A stretch of DNA of 64,000 nt from UBA7662 sp036787895 (lineage in GTDB: Bacteria; Bacteroidota; Bacteroidia; UBA7662): the NCBI GenBank assembly GCA_036787895.1, contig DAIQOK010000007.1, positions 62,001 to 126,000 of the forward strand, read 5' to 3'. Of the stretch, positions 56,829 to 64,000 are shown one piece after another. The notes beneath the pieces are model-generated. The model worked only from the letters and a program-made list of their open reading frames with translations. It searched no databases and was not told the origin of the DNA. A program made the translations under genes and the position numbers. The stretch's first letter is position 1. Each line of letters starts with the position of its first letter.

Positions 56829-58877
56829 TCAACCGTTCAAAAGCGCTTCTAAGCGGACTTGTACTTTTTCGGCAGTCGGCAACATTTGTTGTTCCAGTTG
56901 GTCATTCAGCGGTATGGCGGGTAGATTCGCCGCACCCATGGTTTGTACCGGCCCATCCAGGTAGCGGAAGCAGGCTTGAGAAATGCGATTAGCTAAGGCT
57001 TCAGCGAAAGAATTAAGCAGTTGCTCTTCTGTCAGCACCAGGGCTTTGCCATGTTTTTGAACAGCAGCAAATACGAGCGCTTCATCCAATGGATAGAGGG
57101 TCCGCAAATCGATAATTTCAACTGCTCCGGGGAAATGTTTGGCTGCATTTAAAGCCCAATACACACCCATGCCATAGGTAATCACCACGCAGCTTTCGCC
57201 GTTTTCGATTTTATGTGGCATGGCGTCTTGTACAACCCGACCTTTGCCCAGTGGAATTACATAATTTTCATCCGGTTCCACGGTTTTTGCGCCTTCTGTA
57301 CCCGGCACTTTGCTCCAGTATAAACCTTTGTGTTCAAACATGATGACCGGATTAGGGTCGTAATAGGCCGCCTTCATCAACCCCTTCATATCGGCAGCAT
57401 TGCTCGGATATACCACTTTGATGCCGCGTACGCTTAAAATAGCCGACTCAATACAACCACTGTGGTAAGGGCCACCGCCGCCATAGGCACCACAAGGAAT
57501 ACGAATCACACTTTGCACCGGGAATTGACCCCGGCTTAGGTAGCAGCTTTTACTCAACTCAACTACCAGTTGGTTAACCCCGCTCCAGATATAGTCGGCA
57601 AACTGTATTTCCACCATAGGTTTAGCACCAACGGCCGACATTCCCGCAGTTGATCCAACCAAATAAGCTTCTTGAATAGGTGTGTTAAACACCCTTTCAT
57701 CGCCAAACTTTTCGGCAAGGGTAGCCGCTTCCCGGAAAACGCCACCGAGGGTACGCCCTACATCCTGGCCATAAAACAAGGCCTCCGGATGTTTGCGTAA
57801 AATTTCTTCAACAGCATGTAATGCTGCATCGACCATAACCACTTTTTCACGGCCAGCCGGATTCCGCTCGCCCTTTTCTTCGGTAATGGGAGATGGTGCA
57901 AATTCATGCATATAGAGGCTTTCGTTGCTCGGTTGAGCTGCCGCAACGGCACGATCGAAATCCTCCTTGACGCGAGCTGTTGCCTCATTTTCGACTTCTC
58001 GCAACGCCTCTAGGGTGTAACCAGCCGCCAACATGGCCGCCTGAAGTTTATAATAAGGGTCCTTTTTTTCGTGTTTATCCAAATCCTCCGGCGTGCGGTA
58101 CCATTCGCGGCGAACACCTGAGGTATGATGACCCAGGAGAGGCACTTCGGCATGCACCAGTATGGGAGCCCGATTTTCCCGTACATAATCAAAAGCCTCT
58201 TCCATGCCTTTGTACGACCTCCCGAAATCGGTACCATCAATCCTTTTGCGCTTGAGTCCTTTGAACCCCGCCGCATATTCATAAGCATCCATGGCGCGCA
58301 TTTCCTTACCGGTAGCAGAAATTCCCCAATCGTTATCCTGTACCAAATAAACGATGGGTAGTTTTTTAAGCACCGCCATTTGAAACGCCTCGGCAACTTC
58401 ACCTTCAGTTACAGAGCCGTCGCCGAGCGAACAAAGCACTACGGGCGGTGATTCGGCCTGCAGCAAGCCCCGACTTTCGAGATAAGCCACCCCATGCGCC
58501 ATGCCGGTTGCCGGAATTGCCTGCATGCCGGTAGCACTGCTTTGATGTGGAATGATGGGCATGCCCTCACGTTTGACCGATGGGTGTCCGTAATACGTGC
58601 GGCCACCCGAGAACGGATCATCGGCTTTGGCCAATAATTGCAGCATCAACTCATAAGGCGTAAAACCCATGGCCAGCAAAACCGACTCATCCCGGTAGTA
58701 CAAACTCGCATAATCCCAAGGTTGAAGCAAAAATCCGGTAGCCAGCTGAATAGCCTCATGACCTTTGGAAGTAGAATGTACATATTTGGTGATGGGGCGA
58801 TTTTCGTCGTAGATAGCAGCCATGGCACGGGCAGTACACATGAGCTCCCAGGCACGACCGAGCATAGCTTTTTGCAT
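56829..58877 (-). CDS. branched-chain 2-oxoacid dehydrogenase E1, fused alpha and beta subunits
   Basis: 682 aa from ATG 58877. Residues 1-340 are the E1 alpha part with the thiamine diphosphate motif GDGSVTEGEVAEAFQ...QDNDWGIS; 350-540 are the transketolase pyrimidine-binding part (YGQDVGRTLGGVF, PMVEIQFADYIW); 550-682 are the transketolase C-terminal domain. It decarboxylates branched-chain 2-oxoacids and acylates lipoyl-E2; acetoin or pyruvate E1 are less likely alternatives. Fused E1 is common in Bacteroidota. E2 and E3 are not nearby. A longer TTG start at 58898 is possible. It is divergent from the Rrf2 gene. Confidence 0.9.
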   Translation of the reverse strand: MQKAMLGRAWELMCTARAMAAIYDENRPITKYVHSTSKGHEAIQLATGFLLQPWDYASLYYRDESVLLAMGFTPYELMLQLLAKADDPFSGGRTYYGHPSVKREGMPIIPHQSSATGMQAIPATGMAHGVAYLESRGLLQAESPPVVLCSLGDGSVTEGEVAEAFQMAVLKKLPIVYLVQDNDWGISATGKEMRAMDAYEYAAGFKGLKRKRIDGTDFGRSYKGMEEAFDYVRENRAPILVHAEVPLLGHHTSGVRREWYRTPEDLDKHEKKDPYYKLQAAMLAAGYTLEALREVENEATARVKEDFDRAVAAAQPSNESLYMHEFAPSPITEEKGERNPAGREKVVMVDAALHAVEEILRKHPEALFYGQDVGRTLGGVFREAATLAEKFGDERVFNTPIQEAYLVGSTAGMSAVGAKPMVEIQFADYIWSGVNQLVVELSKSCYLSRGQFPVQSVIRIPCGAYGGGGPYHSGCIESAILSVRGIKVVYPSNAADMKGLMKAAYYDPNPVIMFEHKGLYWSKVPGTEGAKTVEPDENYVIPLGKGRVVQDAMPHKIENGESCVVITYGMGVYWALNAAKHFPGAVEIIDLRTLYPLDEALVFAAVQKHGKALVLTEEQLLNSFAEALANRISQACFRYLDGPVQTMGAANLPAIPLNDQLEQQMLPTAEKVQVRLEALLNG

Positions 58878-59017
58878 GGAAACGATTTTGCGCTGCAAAA
58901 ATAGGCATTCCCGCCTTCTTTCATTGGTGAAAAGGAGAAATGCGCCCGAATTGACTGCTAAATAGCCCTATAAAAGAGCGTGCGGCTTTTAATGTTCAAA
59001 AAAAACGGTAACGGCCT

Positions 59018-59048
59018 GTTGATTATCAACGATAAAAGTATATTTTTG
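59018..59048 (+). promoter_or_regulatory. Rrf2 gene promoter with overlapping palindrome
   Basis: TTG (59019-59021), 19-nt spacer and TATTTTTG (59041-59048) match the -33/-7 consensus exactly. The -33 element lies inside the palindrome GTTGAT-T-ATCAAC (59018-59030), a candidate operator for autoregulation. The -7 box ends only 15 bp before the ATG, so the leader is very short. Confidence 0.6.
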
Positions 59049-59063
59049 TCCGATTCTCGACTT

Positions 59064-59504
59064 ATGTTTTCAAAATCCTGCGAATACGGCTTGCAAGCCA
59101 TTCTTTACATTGCCGTACATGCCCGCAATGACAGAAAAATTGGCCTAAAGGAAATTGCGGATAGCCAGGATATTCCTGCGCATTTCTTGAGTAAAATTCT
59201 CCAAATACTGGTGAAGTACAAATTGCTGCAATCGGTGAAAGGCCCCAACGGTGGATTCGCACTCAACCGGCAGCCGGAAGATATTACCCTGCTCGAAGTA
59301 GTCTCTGCCATCGATGGCCTGGATATCTTTGACCGCTGTGGCATTGGTCTCAAAAGTTGCAGCGATGCTCACCCTTGTCCTATCCACAACAAATTCAAAT
59401 TCCTGCGCGAAAGCATACGGAATACACTGATGAAAGAAACACTTGCCGACCTCATCTTCACAGTTGAAGAGGGCAAGTCGTATGTGACGCTCAAATCGAT
59501 TTAG
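59064..59504 (+). CDS. Rrf2 family transcription regulator with Fe-S ligand set
   Basis: 146 aa: winged helix-turn-helix (about 1-80; CEYGLQAILYIAVHA, SQDIPAHFLSKILQILVK, PNGGFALNR) and a C-terminal helix. C92, C99, C105 and H108 line up with the [2Fe-2S] ligands C92/C98/C104/H107 of IscR, so it probably senses iron-sulfur status, redox state or nitric oxide. ATG 59064 fits both the family start and the promoter. trmB follows by 4 bp. The divergent neighbour is the E1 enzyme. Confidence 0.9.
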   Translation: MFSKSCEYGLQAILYIAVHARNDRKIGLKEIADSQDIPAHFLSKILQILVKYKLLQSVKGPNGGFALNRQPEDITLLEVVSAIDGLDIFDRCGIGLKSCSDAHPCPIHNKFKFLRESIRNTLMKETLADLIFTVEEGKSYVTLKSI

Positions 59505-59508
59505 ACTT

Positions 59509-60156
59509 TTGGCCCGTAGAAAACTCGCCCATTTTGCAGAAATGGACCAGATGCCCTATGTTTTCGCTTATCCCGAAGACAAAGCAGGACGTTGGTCGGA
59601 ATTTTTTGGCAACCATCATCCCCTCGTGTTAGAAGTCGGCTGCGGCACCGGTCGATATACCGTTGGCCTGGCCCGCATGTTTCCCGAAAAAAACTTTATC
59701 GGCCTCGATATCAAAGGTTCGCGCATGTGGCATGGCGCCAAGGCCATTGAAGCGGAAGGACTCACCAATGCCGCCTTTTTGCGCACCCAGCTGGCCTCCA
59801 TCCAAAACTACTTTACTACCAACGAAGTCGCAGAAATCTGGATCACCTTTCCCGACCCGCAACCGCGTGAAAGCCGTGAACGCAAACGCCTGACATCGCC
59901 GCGCTTTTTGGAGCTATACCGGCCCTTTGTGCAGAAAAATGGGCTTATCCACTTGAAAACCGACAATCAAGAGCTCTTCAACTATACGGAAGAAGCCTGG
60001 CGGACATACGGCATGGAAATAGAAGTAGTTACGCGAGACTTGTATGCCGCGCCTTTGGCTGATGCTGTTCTTGGCATCAAAACCACTTACGAAGAACGTT
60101 ATCTTGCCCAAGGACTGCCCATTTGTTATATGCGGGCAAAATACCCTCAACTTTAG
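59509..60156 (+). CDS. trmB: tRNA (guanine-N7-)-methyltransferase
   Basis: 215 aa; methylates G46 in tRNA using SAM. SAM-binding motif VLEVGCGTGRYTVGLA, then FIGLDIKGSRMWHGAK and the catalytic ITFPDPQPRESRERKRLTSPRFL. It starts with TTG 59509, where the family's KLAHFAE opening sits, 4 bp after the Rrf2 stop. The 3' end overlaps the convergent TrpF-like gene by 4 bp. Confidence 0.94.
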   Translation: MARRKLAHFAEMDQMPYVFAYPEDKAGRWSEFFGNHHPLVLEVGCGTGRYTVGLARMFPEKNFIGLDIKGSRMWHGAKAIEAEGLTNAAFLRTQLASIQNYFTTNEVAEIWITFPDPQPRESRERKRLTSPRFLELYRPFVQKNGLIHLKTDNQELFNYTEEAWRTYGMEIEVVTRDLYAAPLADAVLGIKTTYEERYLAQGLPICYMRAKYPQL

Positions 60157-60770
60157 GCCTCGAGCGCTTCCAGCATCTCCTGCATACCGGTAAATTCTTT
60201 TACACCCGGCTTTTCTTCATTCCCACCCCGAATACACAAGGCATAAGGATTTAATTGGCCAACGATATCGCGCAATTCTTCGGCATGCGCGGGAATATCG
60301 AGTATACAATTGGTATAAGTACAAGCATCTTTCAGCAACTGCACCATCTGGCGGTTTACACGAGTCAGTGTCCAGTTGCGGAAGAGATCGTCGGCATGCA
60401 CAAATAGGTAATCGCCATCAAAATGACGCAAGGATGTTTGGTCCAAGGCCGATAATTTGATGCGCATCAGTGTTTCGGCATGTATGCTGCGGGCATAACC
60501 GCCATATATGTCGAGGCCAATTTCAACCGCATCCAGGCCGTACTGATCGATTTCCCGATTAAGTTCATCGGGCGATACAAAGCCGAAACTACCTACCACT
60601 TTTGGGCCACTGATCCAGCCTTTAATTTCTGAAAAAGCAGCCGGCTCCACATAGCGCGAATCCGACGGGTCGAACGAAAAGCCTATCAGCGCTGCATCTG
60701 CGGCAGCTGCAAAACGTGCATCGCTGAGGTTGTTGATGTCCTTAAAATACAGTTGGGTGATGTACGACAT
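60153..60770 (-). CDS. TrpF-like (phosphoribosylanthranilate isomerase-fold) protein lacking the catalytic cysteine
   Basis: 205 aa from ATG 60770. A TIM barrel resembling TrpF in IGFSFDPSDSRYVEP (about 29-43) and the barrel spacing, but the N-terminal KICG catalytic motif reads YFKDINNLSDA, so the general-base cysteine is gone. The C-terminal phosphate-binding strand is also weak (ALCIRGGNEEKPGVKEF). No tryptophan genes are near. It is probably a diverged paralogue with another role rather than a working PRAI. A longer in-frame start at 60791 is possible. Confidence 0.75.
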   Translation of the reverse strand: MSYITQLYFKDINNLSDARFAAAADAALIGFSFDPSDSRYVEPAAFSEIKGWISGPKVVGSFGFVSPDELNREIDQYGLDAVEIGLDIYGGYARSIHAETLMRIKLSALDQTSLRHFDGDYLFVHADDLFRNWTLTRVNRQMVQLLKDACTYTNCILDIPAHAEELRDIVGQLNPYALCIRGGNEEKPGVKEFTGMQEMLEALEA

Positions 60771-60914
60771 AAAAAAGGCTTGTGCCTGCAATTTAGGAAA
60801 AAGGATGGTGTGTCGATAGTTGCTGCACCTATTTTTAAAGCCACTTGGGAGCCAAAAAAATAGCTTCCTCTGTTATCCGTTCAATTTCAATTACATTTGA
60901 TACCACTTTTCTCC

Positions 60915-61253
60915 ATGGGTAAAACGTCCGATTTTTATGTTCAGGTATACCAGGTTGTCCGCCTCATTCCTCCCGGTCGGGTAAGCAGCTATGGCGCCAT
61001 TGCCGCCTACCTCGGCAGTAAAAGCTCCTCGCGACTGGTGGGTTATGCCATGAATGCCGCCCATAGCCAACACCCCCCGGTTCCGGCACAAAGGGTAGTA
61101 AACCGCAATGGCTTTCTTACCGGCAAACACCATTTTGCTTATCCCAACCACATGCAAGAATTACTTGAAGCAGAGGGCGTAGAAGTAAAGGCCGATCAGG
61201 TCGTCGACTTTAAAAACCGTTTCTGGGATCCGGCTGTTGCCTTGGCCTTATGA
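60915..61253 (+). CDS. alkyltransferase-like protein (ATL, MGMT family)
   Basis: 112 aa: the DNA-binding domain of O6-alkylguanine-DNA alkyltransferase (FYVQVYQVVRLIPPGRVSSYGAIAAYLG, SRLVGYAMNAA). The active-site PCHRV motif reads PAQRV, so the acceptor cysteine is missing. Such ATLs bind O6-alkylguanine without repairing it and recruit other repair, e.g. nucleotide excision. TACATTTG (60892-60899) is a candidate -7 box. The stop overlaps the start of the next gene by 4 bp (ATGA), indicating coupling. Confidence 0.9.
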   Translation: MGKTSDFYVQVYQVVRLIPPGRVSSYGAIAAYLGSKSSSRLVGYAMNAAHSQHPPVPAQRVVNRNGFLTGKHHFAYPNHMQELLEAEGVEVKADQVVDFKNRFWDPAVALAL

Positions 61254-61882
61254 TCAGCACGCGACAATTGCAGCAGTGGATAGAGGAAGGGGAGCATGAC
61301 CGCCAGGACTTTAAAGAAACCATCAGCTCTTCGCTCAAAATTGCCAAAACCATTTGTTCTTTTGCGAATACAAGAGGAGGCCGGATATTGGTTGGCGTAC
61401 GTGACAACAAAGCCATACGTGGCGTGCAGGCAGAAGAAGAAAAACACATGCTCGATATTGCTGCCGGCTTTTTCTGCAAAGAACCCGTAGCCATTACCTA
61501 CGAATTGGCCGAAATGAATGGCAAACAGCTGCTCATTGTACATGTGCCTAAAGCCGAAAAAAAGCCCGTTTATGCTCGCGCAGAAGACCACCAGTGGTGG
61601 GCCTACATTCGGGTAGCCGACAAAAGTGTGCTTGCCAGTAAATTGGTGTTAGATGTACTTAAACGAGAAGGTTCGGGTCATAACAACCTCATTCAATTCT
61701 CCTCGAAAGAAAAGGGACTGCTCGAGTATCTCGAAAAAAATGAGCGTATACAGCTCAAACAGTTCTGCAAATTGGTGAATATTTCGCCCTGGCGCGCTCG
61801 CAAAATATTGGTCAACCTCATCAGTGCCGGCGTTATTCGGGTGCATACCACCGAAAAAGTGGAGTTTTATACGCTGAGCTGA
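61250..61882 (+). CDS. AlbA_2 (Schlafen-type) domain protein with C-terminal winged helix
   Basis: 210 aa. The AlbA_2 putative DNA-binding domain (about 12-130) shows E-x-x-DFKETIS, AKTICSFANTRGGRILVGV and the closing YIRVADKS. Residues about 150-210 form a predicted winged helix (LKQFCKLVNISPWRARKILVNLISAGVIRV). It probably binds DNA or RNA and may act as a regulator. Translationally coupled to the ATL gene, and its stop is 10 bp before the 23-bp repeat array that precedes the ATPase gene. Confidence 0.85.
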   Translation: MISTRQLQQWIEEGEHDRQDFKETISSSLKIAKTICSFANTRGGRILVGVRDNKAIRGVQAEEEKHMLDIAAGFFCKEPVAITYELAEMNGKQLLIVHVPKAEKKPVYARAEDHQWWAYIRVADKSVLASKLVLDVLKREGSGHNNLIQFSSKEKGLLEYLEKNERIQLKQFCKLVNISPWRARKILVNLISAGVIRVHTTEKVEFYTLS

Positions 61883-61891
61883 TTTACACAA

Positions 61892-61983
61892 TCTGTTTGT
61901 TTGTAACAAACAATTCTGTTTGACAGCAATGAACATTTTTGTTTGTTAGTAACAAACACTTTTGTTTGATAGTAACGAACGCT
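61892..61983. repeat. four tandem 23-bp dyad repeats (iteron-like)
   Basis: Four contiguous 23-bp units at 61892, 61915, 61938 and 61961, consensus TYTGTTTGWYAGTAACRAACAMT. Unit 3 contains a perfect 19-bp palindrome (TGTTTGTTA-G-TAACAAACA); the other units are imperfect dyads. The fourth unit supplies the -33 element of the downstream promoter. Looks like a multi-site regulator-binding region. Confidence 0.85.
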
Positions 61984-61995
61984 TTCGTATATTTG
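61966..61995 (+). promoter_or_regulatory. promoter of the AAA_14/DUF4143 ATPase gene
   Basis: TTG (61966-61968), 19-nt spacer and TATATTTG (61988-61995) match the consensus exactly. The -33 lies in repeat unit 4, so a protein bound to the array would compete with polymerase. Confidence 0.65.
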
Positions 61996-62014
61996 TATCA
62001 AACCACTGTAAATC

Positions 62015-63238
62015 ATGCTCAAGTCAACGCTAAAAGTCGTCTTAAAGAGCCAGCTAGCGCAGTTGCGGAACAAAACGGCTGGTTTAAAACGGCTGGCCCT
62101 TGTCAATTTATTTATACCGGAAAGCCATGCTTTAATCATAAGTGGGGTCCGTAGAGGAGGAAAAAGCACTTTGCTTCATCAACTCTTGCAAACAGCTGGT
62201 GAGGGTAGCTACTACCTCAATTTCGAGGACCCGAGGCTGTACGAATTCGATAAAAATGACTTCAGTCGACTGGATGAATTACTGCATGAACTGGGTTGCA
62301 AAACCTTGTTTCTAGACGAAATACAGCAAGTGCCCGAATGGGAACGTTATGTTCGCCACCTGCTCGACAACGATTACCGGATAGTCATCACCGGCTCCAA
62401 TGCCTCCTTATTAAGCAAGGAGTTGGGAACAAAACTCACCGGCCGGCACCTCTCCTTTGAGCTTTTCCCCTTTTCTTATACCGAATTTCTGCAATTCACA
62501 ACTGCCGAAAACAGTGAAAAACAACTCGTCAAATACCTCAAACAAGGCGGGTTTCCGGAATATGTGAAATACAGTCGCGATGAAATATTACAATTTCTGC
62601 TCGAAGACATCTTATTGCGTGATATCGCGGTACGTTATGCGCTGCGGGATGTGAGAAGCCTGCAGCGCTTAGGTTGGTACCTGCTCTCCAATGTCGGCAA
62701 GCAGTTTTCGGCCGGCCGGCTCATGGACATCGTTGAGCTGAAATCAAAATCGACTTTGCTCGAATACCTCAACTATTTGGAAGACGCTTATTTGTGCTTC
62801 TATGTGCCCAAATTCGACTATTCACAGCGCAAACAGCTCGTTAACCCCCGAAAAGTTTATGCCATAGATACGGGTATAGTCCAGGTAAACAGTGGATCTC
62901 TAACCGAAGATTTAGGCCGTAAGCTCGAGAACCTGGTCTTCCTCGCCCTTCGCCGGAAGTATAAAAGCATCTGCTATTTCAGTCAGAAACACGAATGTGA
63001 TTTTGTGGTGCTCGAACGCGACCAATGCCAAATGTTGGTGCAGGTATGTTATGACGTGAACCCCGACAATCAAGAGCGGGAAATAAACGGCCTCTTGGAA
63101 GCCATGGACTTTTTCAAATTAGATAAAGGAACTATCGTTACTCTTAATCAAAACGACCGGACGGAGGTTGATGGCCGGGAGATTCAATTGGTTGCAGCGC
63201 ATGAGTGGTTGACTAGTTTAGAAAAACCATCAATATAG
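62015..63238 (+). CDS. AAA_14 / DUF4143 ATPase
   Basis: 407 aa: AAA_14 P-loop domain (about 35-165) with Walker A SGVRRGGKST (K50), Walker B TLFLDEIQQVPEW and sensor VITGSNASLL; then a DUF4143 domain (about 200-370), which is related to PD-(D/E)XK nucleases and retains ECDFVV (about 328-333). This family is widespread, patchily inherited and of unknown function; a link to mobile DNA or toxin-antitoxin-like behaviour has been suggested but is not shown here. Promoter and tandem repeats lie directly upstream. Confidence 0.9.
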   Translation: MLKSTLKVVLKSQLAQLRNKTAGLKRLALVNLFIPESHALIISGVRRGGKSTLLHQLLQTAGEGSYYLNFEDPRLYEFDKNDFSRLDELLHELGCKTLFLDEIQQVPEWERYVRHLLDNDYRIVITGSNASLLSKELGTKLTGRHLSFELFPFSYTEFLQFTTAENSEKQLVKYLKQGGFPEYVKYSRDEILQFLLEDILLRDIAVRYALRDVRSLQRLGWYLLSNVGKQFSAGRLMDIVELKSKSTLLEYLNYLEDAYLCFYVPKFDYSQRKQLVNPRKVYAIDTGIVQVNSGSLTEDLGRKLENLVFLALRRKYKSICYFSQKHECDFVVLERDQCQMLVQVCYDVNPDNQEREINGLLEAMDFFKLDKGTIVTLNQNDRTEVDGREIQLVAAHEWLTSLEKPSI

Positions 63239-63356
63239 TGAGCGTCCTAAATCCAGCCCAAAGCGAATACAAAAATTCAAGCCGTTGAAATTACTGCACG
63301 AAAAAAGAGTATTTTTCAGAAAACGCTAACCGAAGCACGGTCAATTTTGTTTTAGA

Positions 63357-63380
63357 GTGAAAGCACATTAACGCTTTCAC
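63357..63380. promoter_or_regulatory. inverted repeat in the leader of the small gene at 63383
   Basis: GTGAAAGC (63357-63364) and GCTTTCAC (63373-63380) with an 8-nt spacer, ending 2 bp before the ATG. It could be an operator or an RNA hairpin that hides the start codon. Confidence 0.45.
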
Positions 63381-63382
63381 TT

Positions 63383-63706
63383 ATGATAAAATATTTAAAC
63401 ACTCCGCTTGAAAGCGGAAAACACCTGGTCTTCAAAAATGAAGATGAGGCACGATCATCTAAACTCTTGAAACTAATAAACTTCAAGTTGACAAAACTCA
63501 AACGAGCAGGTGCTGTGGTAAATGGTTTTCTTGACGTTTATCAATTCTACCGGTCAGGAAACCATTATCGCGGAGAAATTAGCTGCGTTATGTACGAAAT
63601 CAATGGAAGATTATCAATTGAATATCAGGATGAAAAAATTGATACAATCCTAAAAGAGCTCAATGACCTTTTAATATGGCATCAAATGACACCCCCACAA
63701 CCTTAG
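63383..63706 (+). CDS. hypothetical protein, 107 aa
   Basis: Small basic soluble protein (KLLKLINFKLTKLKRAG, YRSGNHYRGEISCVMYE). No signal peptide, membrane helix or recognised family. Codon use and base content look more AT-rich than the surrounding genes, hinting at recent acquisition. An 8-bp inverted repeat sits just before its start. Confidence 0.6.
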   Translation: MIKYLNTPLESGKHLVFKNEDEARSSKLLKLINFKLTKLKRAGAVVNGFLDVYQFYRSGNHYRGEISCVMYEINGRLSIEYQDEKIDTILKELNDLLIWHQMTPPQP

Positions 63707-63726
63707 AACTTTAGGGCCATATTCGG

Positions 63727-63924
63727 CTAATTCTGCCCCTGATCTTCCCTTTCCAATACCGCCTTCCAATACAATCCCAGCCCCAAAACGATCAATCCAC
63801 CACCATTAAACGTAGCAATTGCTGCCTGTGGATGGTTCAACATACGCAGCCCTAGACCAAGCAAGAGGAGGACTACACCTATGCCATATAACCACAATCT
63901 TTCTTTCGCCGGTTTGATTCTCAT
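63727..63924 (-). CDS. small two-helix membrane protein
   Basis: 65 aa with two hydrophobic helices (about 11-27 and 35-52), a basic N-terminus (RIKPAKER) and a charged C-terminus. GGGAG lies 5 bp before the ATG, supporting the start. No family recognised; common as an annotation-poor gene type in this phylum. Convergent with the 107-aa gene across a 20-bp gap. Beyond its start, TAACTTTG (63957-63964) on the plus strand could be a -7 box for a gene outside the window. Confidence 0.65.
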   Translation of the reverse strand: MRIKPAKERLWLYGIGVVLLLLGLGLRMLNHPQAAIATFNGGGLIVLGLGLYWKAVLEREDQGQN

Positions 63925-64000
63925 GATTCTCCCATGAAGTTACGCCTTCAAAAGCTTAACTTTGCCCAATTTAAGAAGCAAAGGCTTCCTTTCAAAACCA

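Noticed and set aside
60153..60770. Functional trpF of a tryptophan operon
   Set aside because: The catalytic cysteine motif is missing and no other trp genes are nearby.
61892..61983. CRISPR-like array
   Set aside because: The 23-bp units are directly joined with no unique spacers, and no cas genes are present.
62015..63238. Transposase or IS-associated ATPase
   Set aside because: The domain order is AAA_14 plus DUF4143, not IstB-like, and no flanking terminal inverted repeats or target duplications were seen.

Overview
This window looks like a chromosomal segment of a Bacteroidota bacterium. Seven proteins end in the type IX secretion system (T9SS) type A sorting domain (YPNP motif, then a short beta domain). 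Several promoters fit the phylum's TTG-N19-21-TAnnTTTG pattern. There is a carboxypeptidase-regulatory-like TonB-dependent receptor, fused E1 alpha/beta and GcvP proteins, a CrtY-type lycopene cyclase, and TTG starts. The genus cannot be fixed from the sequence; a free-living, carotenoid-making, aerobic member is the best guess. No rRNA, tRNA, CRISPR array, insertion sequence or convincing prophage was seen.

Layout: 1-0.6 kb holds the tail of an RlmD-like methyltransferase and a small conserved protein. 0.8-9.2 kb is one giant T9SS-exported protein with three beta-helix modules. 9.5-16.9 kb holds a hotdog-fold protein, a fasciclin protein, an MsrB lipoprotein, a CHASE-domain histidine-kinase fragment, a LuxR-type response regulator, its TPR histidine kinase (broken by an in-frame amber codon), a SirB2-cytochrome c fusion and an alpha/beta hydrolase. 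17-21.3 kb holds a double amidohydrolase and a PQQ-type sugar dehydrogenase. 21.3-24.6 kb holds a complete metal ABC importer packed into two fusion proteins, one carrying a DtxR/MntR-like regulator, with a candidate operator upstream. 24.7-31.9 kb holds a 2OG-Fe(II) oxygenase, a ChrA transporter, and kbl, pdxJ and gcvP, a threonine/glycine and vitamin B6 group.

32-38.3 kb is a run of three paralogous T9SS-secreted proteins. 38.4-43.4 kb holds a small membrane protein and the conserved rplM-rpsI-rpsB-tsf-pyrH-frr cluster. 43.4-47.9 kb, on the minus strand, holds an ORF6N protein and a penicillin acylase, small membrane protein, lycopene cyclase operon. 48-56.8 kb holds a TonB receptor, two T9SS hydrolases, metK and a T9SS M28 peptidase. 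56.8-64 kb holds the branched-chain 2-oxoacid dehydrogenase E1 fusion, a divergent Fe-S Rrf2 regulator, trmB, a TrpF-like protein without the catalytic cysteine, an alkyltransferase-like protein coupled to an AlbA_2 protein, four 23-bp tandem repeats containing the promoter of an AAA_14/DUF4143 ATPase, and two small unknown genes.

The observations most worth a second look are the self-regulating two-polypeptide metal importer, the 23-bp dyad repeat array before the ATPase, the amber codon in the kinase ATPase domain, and the three-paralogue secreted cluster whose second member has an N-terminal triple repeat.
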